From NCBI GenBank assembly GCA_039025395.1, contig JBCCOK010000023.1, forward strand, positions 1-64,000: a DNA stretch of 64,000 nt, in the 5' to 3' direction. The translations under genes and the position numbers were made by a program. This DNA is from Hoeflea_A sp039025395 (GTDB lineage: Bacteria; Pseudomonadota; Alphaproteobacteria; Rhizobiales; Rhizobiaceae). The notes under the pieces are model-generated. The model was not told the DNA's origin. It did not search any database and worked only from the letters and a program-made list of their open reading frames with translations. Position 1 is the stretch's first letter. Every line of letters starts with the position of its first letter. This document shows positions 43,380-52,601 of this stretch, one piece after another.

Positions 43380-44681
43380 TCAGATGCGGTCAAGCAAGGC
43401 ATAGTAAGCCATAGCGAGCGCCAGAAGCGGCGCGCGAAATCTGATGCCACCCGGGAACCTTGCATTCGGGACCGATGCCATCAGATCGAAACGCGCGGCC
43501 GTGCCGCCGATTGCTTCTGCCGCCAGCTTTCCGCAGAGCGTAGCCGCCGCGATGCCGTGGCCGGAGTAGCCCGATGCTGAAAGCAGGTTCGGCGCAAGCC
43601 GCACAAGATTGGGCATGCGGTTGACCGTTATGCCGAGCGTTCCACCCCAGCCATAGTCGATGGAGACGTCCTTGAGTTGCGGGAATATCTTGAGCATGGG
43701 CTTGCGCACAAAGGCCTTGATATCGGCCGGAAATCTGTAGCCATAGGTCTCGCCTCCGCCGAACAGGAGGCGGTTGTCCGGCGAGAGGCGGAAGTAGTTG
43801 ACCACATTGCGCGAATCCGCCACTGCAGCTCCATTGGCGATCAATGATCCGGCTTCGTCCGGGGCCAACGGCTGCGTCGCGACGATGAAATTGTTGATCG
43901 GCATCACATGGGCTGTGACCGTGGAATCCAGATCGCCGATGTAGCCGTTGCAAGCCAGCAGTGCGAACTGCGCGCGGATTCTGCCGCGATCGGTGCTGAC
44001 GCGGATTTCCTCGCCCGGTTGAACATGGCGGGCGCGACTGTATTCAAAAATGCGTGCACCGGCGGCAACAGCCGCGTCGCCGAGCCCGAGGGCGTAGTTC
44101 AGCGGATGCAGATGGCCGGCACCCATATCCAAGAGCCCGCCATGGTAGGCTTGTGTTGCGACAAGCGAACAGACTTCGTCACGATCGATAAAACGGATGT
44201 TTTCATAACCATATTCGTTTCGAAGCTTTTTGGCGTATTCTCGGGTGTCGGCGACGAAGCGCTGCCGGTGATCGAGATGCATGAGGCCGGGCCGGTAATC
44301 GCAGTCGATTCCATGCCGGGCAACAAGGTCGTGCACGAGTGCCTTTGCCTCCTCGGCAAGGTCCCATAGAAGGTGCGCCGTTCCCGTGCCCAGTGCCTTT
44401 TCAAGAAATGACTGATCGCGTCGCTGACCGGAGCCAAGCTGTCCGCCGTTGCGCCCCGATGCTCCCCATCCGATCCTGTGTGCGTCGATGACAACCACAT
44501 CAAGCCCCTGTTCGGCGCAATGGAGCGCCGCCGAAAGGCCGGTGTAGCCGGCACCGATAATGCAAACGTCGCAGGTCTCATCGTTGTCCAGCGACCGGAA
44601 ATGGCGCGCAGGATGTGCGGTCGCAGCGTAATAGCTGTCCGGATAGGTACCGGGCGTGTCATTTGCGTGAAGGAGATCCAA
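43380..44681 (-). CDS. FAD-dependent amine/amino-acid oxidoreductase (PuuB/DadA-like)
   Basis: A protein of about 433 residues of the DAO superfamily. An FAD-binding Rossmann motif begins near residue 32 (CIIGAGYTGLSAALHCAEQGLDVVVIDA), and SGRNGGQLGSGQRRDQ and the C-terminal ASGYSGHGIAAATLCG loop follow. It resembles gamma-glutamylputrescine oxidases and related enzymes. The start is a TTG at 44681 (reads M-D-L-L-H-A-N-D..), preceded by GGGAAAG; the longer frame to 44792 has no family similarity. It is divergent from an SDR gene across 279 bp. Substrate is tentative. Confidence 0.8.
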   Translation of the reverse strand: MDLLHANDTPGTYPDSYYAATAHPARHFRSLDNDETCDVCIIGAGYTGLSAALHCAEQGLDVVVIDAHRIGWGASGRNGGQLGSGQRRDQSFLEKALGTGTAHLLWDLAEEAKALVHDLVARHGIDCDYRPGLMHLDHRQRFVADTREYAKKLRNEYGYENIRFIDRDEVCSLVATQAYHGGLLDMGAGHLHPLNYALGLGDAAVAAGARIFEYSRARHVQPGEEIRVSTDRGRIRAQFALLACNGYIGDLDSTVTAHVMPINNFIVATQPLAPDEAGSLIANGAAVADSRNVVNYFRLSPDNRLLFGGGETYGYRFPADIKAFVRKPMLKIFPQLKDVSIDYGWGGTLGITVNRMPNLVRLAPNLLSASGYSGHGIAAATLCGKLAAEAIGGTAARFDLMASVPNARFPGGIRFRAPLLALAMAYYALLDRI

Positions 44682-44888
44682 GACAGCTTTCCCAACTGTG
44701 CTCCGAATTGACCAAGACCACACAATCCATAACGCAGAAAGGGCGGCATTTGGATTGCCAAGTTCAAGAGAGCCCCGTTCCTTGCCTTGCATTACTGCGC
44801 GTTCTCAAGCCTTGGAGGCAGGCGTCGGGGGCGCGATACTGGCGCAGGCGCGTTGCGTTTTATACGTCGCCGGGGGCTTTACAGAGTC

Positions 44889-44918
44889 GCGCAATTGCGC
44901 ACATACTACTCGGTATGT
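44889..44918. promoter_or_regulatory. Two adjacent inverted repeats upstream of the SDR gene
   Basis: A perfect 12-bp palindrome GCGCAATTGCGC (44889-44900) abuts a second inverted repeat, ACATAC-N6-GTATGT (44901-44918). Both lie in the 279-bp region between the divergent FAD oxidoreductase and SDR genes. They are candidate operators or promoter elements. The rest of the region has no recognised feature. Confidence 0.35.
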
Positions 44919-44960
44919 TGCTGATGCGTGCTAGCATCGCCAACGGCTTGGGAGGCTGTA

Positions 44961-45785
44961 TTGACATATCTGGAAGACCTTTTCTCGGTGCGCGGGAAGA
45001 TGGCGCTCGTCACCGGCGGAGCGACCGGTATCGGCCGCATGGTCGCAACGGCACTTGTGCAGGGCGGAGCGAATGTGCTGATCGCGTCGCGCAAGGGCGA
45101 AGCCTGTATTGCGGTCGCTGAGGAACTGAACGGGATTGATGCTGCAGGTTCTGCAGAGGGGTTTGCGGGCGATGTCGGCAGCGAGGAGAGCATTCATGCG
45201 CTGGTGGCCGATGTCGGCAGCCGCTGCGATGCGCTGCATATTCTGGTCAACAATGCTGGCGTGACATGGGGCGAGCCGCTCGACACGTTTCCGCATATGG
45301 CGTGGCACAAGGTCATGAATGTCAATGTCGGCGGCCTGTTCACGCTGACCCGCGACCTGCTTCCGCACCTCCAAGCGGGCGCGTCAGACGCCGATCCGGC
45401 GCGCATTATCAATCTGGGCTCTGTCATGGGCACGCAGCCGGTCGCCGAAGGCGCCTATTCCTACTCCGCCTCCAAGGCGGCGGTGCATCACTTGACGCGT
45501 ATCATGGCCAACGAGTTCGCGAAGGAGCGCATCACGGTCAACGCCTTTGCGCCGGGCCCGTTCCAGAGCCGGATGACAGCCTTCGCGACTGCGTCCGAAC
45601 AACAGGCGTCCAAGGTGGGCGGCGGTGTACCGCTCGGCCGCATCGGTTCTCCTGACGACATCGCAGGCGCGACCCTTTTTTTGTGCAGCAAGGGCGGAGC
45701 TTATGTGAGCGGCGCAATTCTACCTATCGATGGCGGCCTGTCGGTCCATAGCACGATGGGCCTTTTTGCACATACGCTGGACTAG
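44961..45785 (+). CDS. Short-chain dehydrogenase/reductase
   Basis: A 274-residue classical SDR with TGGATGIG cofactor loop, NNAG, and catalytic Tyr168-x3-Lys172 (YSYSASKAAV). The start is TTG at 44961 because a GGGAGG lies 5 bp upstream and no ATG fits the family N-terminus. It begins a three-gene plus-strand run with a phosphotransferase and a second SDR, a combination I associate with acyl-CoA or xenobiotic carbon-chain metabolism. The exact ketone or alcohol substrate is unknown. Confidence 0.85.
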   Translation: MTYLEDLFSVRGKMALVTGGATGIGRMVATALVQGGANVLIASRKGEACIAVAEELNGIDAAGSAEGFAGDVGSEESIHALVADVGSRCDALHILVNNAGVTWGEPLDTFPHMAWHKVMNVNVGGLFTLTRDLLPHLQAGASDADPARIINLGSVMGTQPVAEGAYSYSASKAAVHHLTRIMANEFAKERITVNAFAPGPFQSRMTAFATASEQQASKVGGGVPLGRIGSPDDIAGATLFLCSKGGAYVSGAILPIDGGLSVHSTMGLFAHTLD

Positions 45786-45866
45786 ATCCGAACGGGGAAG
45801 ACACTGGATAATCAGTTGCAATGGACGCGCTAAAGATGCTCCCATGAGCCGGGAGGAACCGCCGAC

Positions 45867-46898
45867 ATGACCAATGCAGGTAATCTTGATATCGGCCCGC
45901 TGGGTGAGGAGCTCGAAGCTGGCGTCGCCTATTTCTCAGGCCTTCGGGAAGTCGACAAATTCGACAACGGTCAATCCAACCCCACCTATCTGCTCAAGGC
46001 AGATAGTGGTCGTTACGTGCTGCGCGCGAAACCGCCGGGCACACTGCTCAAATCCGCCCACCAAGTCGATCGCGAATTCAGAATCATGCGGGCACTCAGC
46101 GGCAGCGGCGTCCCGGTTCCGGCAATGCTCTATCTTTCCGAGGACGACTCCTCGATCGGCCGAATGTTCTTTGTGATGGAGTATCTGGACGGGCGCATAT
46201 TCTGGAAGCCGCAATTGACGGAATGCGATATCGCCGAGCGCGCCGCGATTTATGACGCGATGAACGCAACGCTCGCCACATTGCATGATATCGATCCGGG
46301 TGCTGTGGGGCTTGAGGATTTCGGCAGGCCCGGCAACTATTTCGCCCGTCAGCTCAACCGCTGGACGAAGCAGTACCGCGCGAGCGAAACCGACACGATC
46401 AGCGATATGGAGTCACTGATTCGGTGGCTCGAAGAGAACCTGCCGGACGATGACGGCCAGGTGTCACTGGTTCACGGCGACTATCGGATCGACAACATGA
46501 TTTTCGCCCACGACTCGCCAACAATAGTTGGAGTGCTGGACTGGGAATTGTCAACGATCGGCCATCCGCTTGCCGACCTTGCCTACCAGTGCATGCAATG
46601 GCGATTGCCGCATGACAGCGGTTTTCGAGGTCTCGGCGGAATTGACCGCGAGGAAATCGGATTGCCGAGCGAGGAAGACTACGTTCTCGCCTATTGTGAC
46701 CGGCGCAATATCGGCACGATCGACGAATGGCCGTTCTATCTGGCGTTCTCATTTTTCCGATTGGCCGCGATCCTGCAGGGGATCTTGAAGCGCGCCATCG
46801 ACGGCAATGCGTCCAACCCGCGGCAATCGAAAGAGATGGTGCTTTCAATTCCGGTTCTTTGTGCCATGGCCCTGGACATCGTCAACGGGAGGCAATGA
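45867..46898 (+). CDS. APH-family phosphotransferase (ACAD10/FadE36-type)
   Basis: A 343-residue aminoglycoside-phosphotransferase-fold kinase. The catalytic loop is VHGDYRIDNMIF and the metal motif LDWELSTIGHPLADLAYQ, exactly the pattern of the putative hydroxyacyl-CoA kinases (ACAD10 N-terminal domain type) rather than antibiotic kinases. The ATG at 45867 follows GGGAGGA. It is the middle gene of the SDR-phosphotransferase-SDR run, and its stop is one base from the next start. A role in catabolism of 4-hydroxy or other hydroxy acids is inferred from the family. Confidence 0.8.
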   Translation: MTNAGNLDIGPLGEELEAGVAYFSGLREVDKFDNGQSNPTYLLKADSGRYVLRAKPPGTLLKSAHQVDREFRIMRALSGSGVPVPAMLYLSEDDSSIGRMFFVMEYLDGRIFWKPQLTECDIAERAAIYDAMNATLATLHDIDPGAVGLEDFGRPGNYFARQLNRWTKQYRASETDTISDMESLIRWLEENLPDDDGQVSLVHGDYRIDNMIFAHDSPTIVGVLDWELSTIGHPLADLAYQCMQWRLPHDSGFRGLGGIDREEIGLPSEEDYVLAYCDRRNIGTIDEWPFYLAFSFFRLAAILQGILKRAIDGNASNPRQSKEMVLSIPVLCAMALDIVNGRQ

Positions 46899-46899
46899 C

Positions 46900-47694
46900 T
46901 TGCAAGGTCTGTTTGAAGGTACAGTCGTCCTTGTTACCGGCGCATCGGGAGGCTTCGGCAATGCCGCTGCCCGCCGCTATGCGCAAGAAGGCGCCCGACT
47001 GGTCGTGTCGGATTATGATGAAGAACACCTCGGGCGTGTCGCTGAAACCCTCAGCAGCGAGACCGGTTGCGAAATCGCCTCACTGGCAGGCGATATCGCG
47101 CAGGAAGACGTGTCCGAATACCTCGTATCGTTGGCGCTTGAGCGCTTTGGCCGGCTCGATGTTGCCCTGAACAATGCCGGCATTGCCCAGACCGCATTTC
47201 AGAAGCTGCCGAACATCGCTTCTGACGAGGCGAAGCGTATCTTCGATATTGACCTTCTCGGTGTTTTCTATGCGCTCAAATACCAGCTTCCTGTGATGGA
47301 AAAGCAGTTCAGGGAGACGGGTACTGGAGGTGTAATCGTCAATGTCGCATCTGTCGCAGGCGTGACCGGCGCTTCGCGCCTGTCTGTCTATTCCGCCGCC
47401 AAACACGGTGTGGTCGGTCTGACCCGTTCAACAGCACAGGAATATGCCCGGTTGGGCGTTCGTATCAACGCGGTTTGCCCATCGTTTGCACGCACGCCCA
47501 TGGCAACCGATATCCTGGGCACAGAAATTGCCGGAAAGACCCTGACCGAAGACCAACTCGTGCGGGGCATCCCAATGGGCAGGCTTGCAGAAATCGACGA
47601 GGTTGTCGAAACAATCCTGTTTGCGTCATCGCCAAGGAACAGTTTCATGACCGGGCAGACGCTGCATGTGGACGGTGGATTGACCGGTTACTGA
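46900..47694 (+). CDS. Short-chain dehydrogenase/reductase
   Basis: A 264-residue classical SDR with TGASGGFG, NNAG, and catalytic Tyr164-x3-Lys168 (VYSAAKHGV). The start is TTG 46900, one base after the phosphotransferase stop; a GGGAGG within the end of that gene sits 7 bp upstream. Third gene of the run, probably acting with the kinase on a hydroxyacid or hydroxyacyl-CoA. It is convergent with the isopropylmalate-dehydrogenase-family gene. Confidence 0.85.
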   Translation: MQGLFEGTVVLVTGASGGFGNAAARRYAQEGARLVVSDYDEEHLGRVAETLSSETGCEIASLAGDIAQEDVSEYLVSLALERFGRLDVALNNAGIAQTAFQKLPNIASDEAKRIFDIDLLGVFYALKYQLPVMEKQFRETGTGGVIVNVASVAGVTGASRLSVYSAAKHGVVGLTRSTAQEYARLGVRINAVCPSFARTPMATDILGTEIAGKTLTEDQLVRGIPMGRLAEIDEVVETILFASSPRNSFMTGQTLHVDGGLTGY

Positions 47695-47745
47695 CTGCAG
47701 TTTGGCGTTTTGCGGCTTCATACTGAAACCCCATAGCCATGCTCT

Positions 47746-48843
47746 CTATTTCAGCAGGCTCATGACAGCTTCTGCACATTCCCGCGTGGAGGCGTTGCCG
47801 CCGAGATCGCGGGTGAGTGACTGACGTTGCGACAGGCTCTGGTCGACAGCTGTGTCGATGCGGGCGGCGGCGTCCGATAGCGCGACGGAATTGTGCCGCT
47901 GGCCCAGCCAGTCCAGCATCATCGATGCCGAAAGGATCATCGCCAGCGGGTTGGCGATGTCCTGACCGGCGATGTCCGGTGCGCTTCCATGGCAGGGCTG
48001 AAATACCGCGTGCTCGTCGCCGATATCGGCTGATGGCGCGAGGCCGAGCGAGCCCATGATACCGGCGCCAAGATCAGACAGAATGTCGCCGAACATGTTC
48101 TCGGTGACAAGGACATCCAGTTCCCATGGTTTTTGCACCATCCACATGGCCATGGCGTCGACATAGGCCGCATCGGCATCGACATCGGGAAATGCGGCCG
48201 CCCTTTCCTCAAAGATTGACCGGAAAAACCAGAACGAGCGAAAAATGTTGGCTTTGTCGACACAGGTTACACGGGCGCGCCGGCCGGCCGCAGCCGATCG
48301 CTGCCGCGCCAGGCCAAAGGCAAAGTCGAAGAGCTTTTCGCTTGTGCTTCGGGTGATGCGAAGCGTTTCAACGGCTGTATGATCATCGATGATCTGACCC
48401 TCATGCATATGTGCAAACAGGCCCTCGGTGGACTCGCGCACCAGCACGAAGTCGATTTGCGAGGCGCGCGGATCGGCAAGCGGGCATCCGCCGCCGGGAT
48501 AGAAACGAACCGGGCGAACCCCTGCATAGAGGCCGAGATCCATGCGCAGATCGACCTGCAGCCGGATTTCGGTACCGTCCGGGTAGCGGACATCGGGCAA
48601 GCCAATTGCAGCAAGCAGGATGGCGTCAGCCTGGCGTGCACGCTGCATCGACTGTTCAGGCAGCGCTGTACCTGTCTGGCGGAAATGGCCGGCGCCCGCA
48701 GGAAGACGTTCAAAGGACAGGTCGAATTCATCCGATTGCCCGGCGATCGCTTCGAGCAGTGCCAGTGTCGGCTGCATAATTTCAGGCCCGATGCCGTCGC
48801 CCTCGAAAACGGCGATGGTGTAGCTGTTGCTGTTGCTGCCCAT
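47746..48843 (-). CDS. Isocitrate/isopropylmalate dehydrogenase family protein
   Basis: A 365-residue beta-decarboxylating dehydrogenase with N-terminal VFEGDGIGPE, the catalytic region (TEGLFAHMHEGQ), the central KANIFR segment and MFGDILSDLGAG for metal and substrate binding. Neither leu genes nor icd context is nearby, so it may be a tartrate/malate-type or secondary isopropylmalate dehydrogenase. ATG 48843 is chosen from the family N-terminus, with only a weak GGGACGGG upstream. The gene is alone on its strand. Confidence 0.8.
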   Translation of the reverse strand: MGSNSNSYTIAVFEGDGIGPEIMQPTLALLEAIAGQSDEFDLSFERLPAGAGHFRQTGTALPEQSMQRARQADAILLAAIGLPDVRYPDGTEIRLQVDLRMDLGLYAGVRPVRFYPGGGCPLADPRASQIDFVLVRESTEGLFAHMHEGQIIDDHTAVETLRITRSTSEKLFDFAFGLARQRSAAAGRRARVTCVDKANIFRSFWFFRSIFEERAAAFPDVDADAAYVDAMAMWMVQKPWELDVLVTENMFGDILSDLGAGIMGSLGLAPSADIGDEHAVFQPCHGSAPDIAGQDIANPLAMILSASMMLDWLGQRHNSVALSDAAARIDTAVDQSLSQRQSLTRDLGGNASTRECAEAVMSLLK

Positions 48844-49328
48844 ATCGTTGCCCGTCCCGTTGATCGATGCTCTTGTGAATCCACTTTCGATGTATAGGTC
48901 ACCTTCGTCGGCGCAAGGCTCGTTGTCTTTCTGCTCGCTTTTTTGACGGGTGCGAAGTGACACATGGTGCGCCATCGTCTTCTAGGTCAATTTGCAAACA
49001 GTATTTCTAACTCTGCCCTGCCGCGTCGGCCTCTTCCATCTCAAATCGGTGGGCTGGCTTGCTTGAACAACTGACCTCTATCTTCGATTTTATCGCTTTG
49101 GTTGCAAAATGAAAAATATCTTGTATTGATTGTATCTATTGTCTGGTTTGAAACAGGCTTCTGTTCGGGTGGGCGCTTTGATCCAAAAAACTGGGAGTGG
49201 TTATCTGTTGAATGCTCTGGAGCTAACCCTCTGAATTCGATCGCCCTGTCTCTGTGTCGCTTTCGAACCGTATCCATCAACCTGTAAATCCATGTTTTAA
49301 ATCATTTTCTTGAAGTCATTACCGTTTA
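48844..49328. other. AT-rich intergenic region before the glycan island
   Basis: About 485 bp between the divergent dehydrogenase and the first glycosyltransferase gene, more AT-rich than its surroundings from about 48970 on. An ORF at 49102-49287 (61 codons) has no family features or convincing ribosome site and is not called. The region probably holds the promoter of the glycosyltransferase operon; I see no clear terminator or repeat. Confidence 0.4.
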
Positions 49329-50276
49329 TTGACAAGCCTGCTGGAGAAACTCCCGTTGGGAATACTGAAATTCAGTCTTGCATCCAAAAGTGATTTTTCA
49401 GGCCTGAGTGAAGCGCAAAATGCAACTCTCAAAGCGCTGAGGTCACCGCATAAGCTGCCCCTGTCAGCCTTCATCATCTGCCTGAACGAGAAAGACTATA
49501 TCGGCTGCTGTATTGAAAGCCTGTGGCAGTTTCGAGAGATCATTGTCGTGGATTCGGGTTCCACGGACGGAACATTGGAGATTGTCGAATCGTACAAACG
49601 CGATGGCTGGCCCATTCAACTTATCCACAACGACTGGCCCGGTTATGCGGCGCAAAAACAATTCGCTCTCGAGCAATGCAGCAGTGATTGGTGCTTCAGC
49701 ATTGATGCCGACGAGCGCATCGATGCCGACTTGCAGAATGAACTGCCAAAGCTTGTCAACGCACCAGATAGCGTCACCGGATGGCGTATCGCCCGGCGGC
49801 CGTTTCTGATTGGTTTTGGTTATACGCCCAAAACCGCCCGTGAACGGAAAAATCTGAGGCTGATCCGCAACGGAAGCGGCGCGTTCGACCTCTCGTTGAA
49901 GGTGCATGAGGGGATTGTTGTCGATGGTCAAGTCCGGAGGTCCGACCGGGGAAGCTTGCTACACTTCCGTCCGCTGCCTCTCGAGGACCAGATCCTGAAG
50001 GAAAATACCTACTCCTCGCTTAAGGTTGAGATGCGAAACGAGAAAGGGAAAAGGCCAAGCCTTTTCAAACTTATCTTCAACCCGCCCACCTATTTTTTGA
50101 GACTTTATCTGCGAACGGGTCTTTGGCGTTGCGGCGTGCCGGGCTTCATCAGGGCCATGACCGGGTCCGTCTATTCGTTCATGACGGAGGCAAAGATGTT
50201 TGAACATGTCTCACTCCAAACGCTGCAAACGGAAGACGCGTACGCAAACATGAAACAGGAACAGAAACACCATTAG
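49329..50276 (+). CDS. Family 2 glycosyltransferase (WaaE/KdtX-like)
   Basis: A 315-residue GT-A-fold glycosyltransferase. The nucleotide-sugar motif DSGSTDGTLEIV and the metal motif SIDADERID (near 135-143) are present, followed by the WaaE/KdtX-type RRPFLIGFGYTPKTARERKNLRLIR and KVHEGI stretch. Members add glucose or similar sugars to the inner lipopolysaccharide core or to exopolysaccharide lipids on the cytoplasmic side. The start is a TTG (49329) with no strong ribosome site, so the first ~45 residues are uncertain. Its TAG stop overlaps the proposed ATT start of the next glycosyltransferase gene. Confidence 0.8.
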   Translation: MTSLLEKLPLGILKFSLASKSDFSGLSEAQNATLKALRSPHKLPLSAFIICLNEKDYIGCCIESLWQFREIIVVDSGSTDGTLEIVESYKRDGWPIQLIHNDWPGYAAQKQFALEQCSSDWCFSIDADERIDADLQNELPKLVNAPDSVTGWRIARRPFLIGFGYTPKTARERKNLRLIRNGSGAFDLSLKVHEGIVVDGQVRRSDRGSLLHFRPLPLEDQILKENTYSSLKVEMRNEKGKRPSLFKLIFNPPTYFLRLYLRTGLWRCGVPGFIRAMTGSVYSFMTEAKMFEHVSLQTLQTEDAYANMKQEQKHH

Positions 50277-51291
50277 GGTTGCGCATTTTCACTTCGGCAA
50301 GGAGGGTGGCGCCGAACGCTTCTTCGTGCATCTTGTAAACGCTCTTCATGAGCGCGGCATCGAACAACGGCTCACAATCCGTCCAAATCGCCTTTGGCGT
50401 AGAGACCTGCCAGAGTTGGTCGAAGTTCGCGAAAGCAATTTTCGAGATGTTTCGGCCAGCCGGTTTCTGCTGCCGATTCAAGTCAGAGGCATGACAGCGG
50501 CCTGGAAACCGGATGCGCTTATTGCGTGGATGCCGCGCGCATGCAGACTCTTGCCGGTCAACCCCGGTTGCCTGCGGGTTGCTAGGCTCGGAGACTACCC
50601 TTTACACCTCAACCGCTTCCGTAATGTGGATGTGCTTGTTTGCAATACGCCGGGCATTGCGGAGCATGTCAAAAAGCTTGGTTGGAAACGTGACATACAG
50701 ATGATTTCCAATTTTACCTTCTCAGAGGGGTCTGAGGCCGTCGAACGTGCACGGCTTCAAACGCCGCAGGATGCATTTGTTGTATCGACAATGGGCCGCT
50801 TCGTACCCCGAAAGGGCTTCGACGTCTTGATACGGTCGATGACACATCACACGACGATGTATTTGTGGATCATCGGAGATGGCGAGGAAATGCTGAACCT
50901 GCGGAGTCTCGCCAATGATCTGGGCGTCATCGACCGCATTCGTTTTGCCGGTTGGCACAAAGATCCCAAGCCGTTTGTCGCAGCGAGTGATGTTTTCGCC
51001 GCCGCCTCCAGCCATGAACCGCTCGGCAACACAATCCTTGAAGCGTGGGCGCAAAAGGTGCCAGTGGTTTCGTCCCGGTCGGAGGGGCCGAGCTGGTTCA
51101 TGGAAGACGGCCGCAACGGCCTGATGGTCGATATCGGCGATACGGGTGCCTTCGCTCGATCTTTCGAACGTTTGCAGGACGATAATGCGCTTCGCGCACA
51201 CCTCGTTGCGGGCGGCACGCAGACGTTGAAATCGGTGTTTTCCAAGCAAGCTGTGACCGATGCTTATATGGCACTTCTGGGTTCGAAATGA
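50272..51291 (+). CDS. Family 4 glycosyltransferase with apparent ATT start
   Basis: A GT-B-fold glycosyltransferase of about 339 residues. The acceptor-side glycine loop (VAHFHFGKEGGAERFF) lies before the first in-frame GTG (50326). The donor-sugar motif SSHEPLGNTILEAWAQKVPVVSS is C-terminal, as in LPS-core GT4 enzymes. Full-length translation would begin at codon 50272, which is ATT where family members have ATG (MRVAHFHF-like), with AGGA about 11 bp upstream. The ATT overlaps the TAG stop of the preceding gene. Either a rare start codon or a start-codon mutation is implied; starting at GTG 50326 would remove part of the acceptor domain. Confidence 0.7.
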   Translation: MRVAHFHFGKEGGAERFFVHLVNALHERGIEQRLTIRPNRLWRRDLPELVEVRESNFRDVSASRFLLPIQVRGMTAAWKPDALIAWMPRACRLLPVNPGCLRVARLGDYPLHLNRFRNVDVLVCNTPGIAEHVKKLGWKRDIQMISNFTFSEGSEAVERARLQTPQDAFVVSTMGRFVPRKGFDVLIRSMTHHTTMYLWIIGDGEEMLNLRSLANDLGVIDRIRFAGWHKDPKPFVAASDVFAAASSHEPLGNTILEAWAQKVPVVSSRSEGPSWFMEDGRNGLMVDIGDTGAFARSFERLQDDNALRAHLVAGGTQTLKSVFSKQAVTDAYMALLGSK

Positions 51292-51521
51292 TGCAGGCGA
51301 TTCATCTCGAAACTCAGTTGAAGCGATTCCGATTATGTGGCCTCCAAACAGTGCCGCCTGCCGCGGCTTGATCCGCTTATCAAGCTCAATCTGATCTGCT
51401 CAAGCGCATCGAATATTTGTGCAACCGAACTGCGGGTCATGCGCCAGAAGTTTATGCTGTATATCTATTCCGTTTTTAATGTGTTCCAATCGAACGTATG
51501 CAGCTCGTCTTCTAACGCATT

Positions 51522-52391
51522 TCATACTTCCGCATTATGCGCGTTGCTTCGAGTGACGGCATATCCGTACTTGCGCAATCTTCGCAAACAAATCGCTGTA
51601 GTGGTCATCCAGTCGCGCGCAGGAAACTCTGAAAGGTATGCGTTATCCGCGCTAATTCTCTTGCCGCGCCTGTTTTCGTCAAACCGCATCCTGTTGCCCA
51701 CATAGATGAAATTGTCGAATATTTGATCATTCATATCGCGATCCTGGATGTTTTTGGGTAGACCTTCAGTCAATTTAATTCCAAAATGCGCGCCTGCTGA
51801 ATTTAGTATGTAATACAGTTGTTTATCCGGTTCTTTGACAAGAGCTTCATATTGCACGGTGACCACGTTGCGGCGCCCGTTGATAAATCTCTCGATTGCG
51901 CGATGTCTCCTGTTCCAGGTCAGCGCATGACGCCAGTCACTCGAATATTTCCGGCAAAAACTGTAACATGTCGCGCGTGGGTCCCGAACCAGGTGAACAA
52001 AAAAGGGATTGACCAAGTTAGCGGTACAGATCCTCTCAATTAGCTTTAGCGATAAAGTCTTGTCAGCAATTACCAAATTGGACGTGATGTTGGCCACAAT
52101 ATCCGTCCAGCTTTGCCAAAATGAAATCGGTGCACGCTCAACCGAATTCTGATCAAGTCTTTCTATCGGCCAACCGTGTGCTGAGAGTTGATGAACTGCG
52201 CTGGTCCAAAAATCGCCGGTGCGAAACGGTTGTCTGTTGAGATTGTTGAGGTCCCAGACTCTCAGGCTTTCTCCCGCAGCAAATACGGCTGGACTGGTTC
52301 CGAGAAGCAGATTTAATAGAGTTCCACCTGAATGACCCATTGTTAAAATGAAAATATATCTCTTTTCATCTTCTAATTTCATATGTTCCAT
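51522..52391 (-). CDS. Sulfotransferase family protein
   Basis: A 289-residue P-loop sulfotransferase. The 5'-phosphosulfate-binding loop is near residues 15-32 (ILTMGHSGGTLLNLLLG), and the 3'-phosphate-binding strand is VHLVRDPRATCYSFCRKYSSDW. It would transfer sulfate from PAPS to a sugar or lipid hydroxyl. The gene is noticeably more AT-rich than flanking genes, suggesting transfer. The ATG at 52382 forms an ATGA overlap with an upstream ORF; an ATG three codons earlier is also possible. It is convergent with the GT4 gene, with 230 bp between. Confidence 0.75.
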   Translation of the reverse strand: MEHMKLEDEKRYIFILTMGHSGGTLLNLLLGTSPAVFAAGESLRVWDLNNLNRQPFRTGDFWTSAVHQLSAHGWPIERLDQNSVERAPISFWQSWTDIVANITSNLVIADKTLSLKLIERICTANLVNPFFVHLVRDPRATCYSFCRKYSSDWRHALTWNRRHRAIERFINGRRNVVTVQYEALVKEPDKQLYYILNSAGAHFGIKLTEGLPKNIQDRDMNDQIFDNFIYVGNRMRFDENRRGKRISADNAYLSEFPARDWMTTTAICLRRLRKYGYAVTRSNAHNAEV

Positions 52392-52561
52392 AATTTAATT
52401 TCAGATCTGCTTAGATTGATTCTGTATATGAATTTTGAAAAATCTTTTTTTCCGATTAGGGTTCCATCGTCCGCAACTCCCAAAACAGGTACGATCCAGT
52501 ATCGGAACGGCAATGCGATTATACATAGACAAGACCATAAGTAACCGTTCTCAGTAGGCAT
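52379..52561 (-). pseudogene. Possible remnant or small ORF coupled to the sulfotransferase gene
   Basis: A 60-residue open frame ends in an ATGA overlap with the sulfotransferase start at 52382, the sort of junction that normally marks the 3' end of a preceding operon gene. It is hydrophobic in the middle (CLCIIALPFRYWIVPVLGV) and charged at the end (DFSKFIYRINLSRSEIKLWNI). The frame stays open upstream but runs antisense to the MFS gene, so the 5' part of an original gene may have been lost. No family match and no good ribosome site. Confidence 0.3.
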
Positions 52562-52601
52562 GAAATAGAAGCCCGGGGGCACCAGGAATAAGGGATGGAA
52601 G

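Noticed and set aside
49102..49287. 61-codon ORF upstream of the glycan island
   Set aside because: No ribosome site, no similarity and AT-rich intergenic context.
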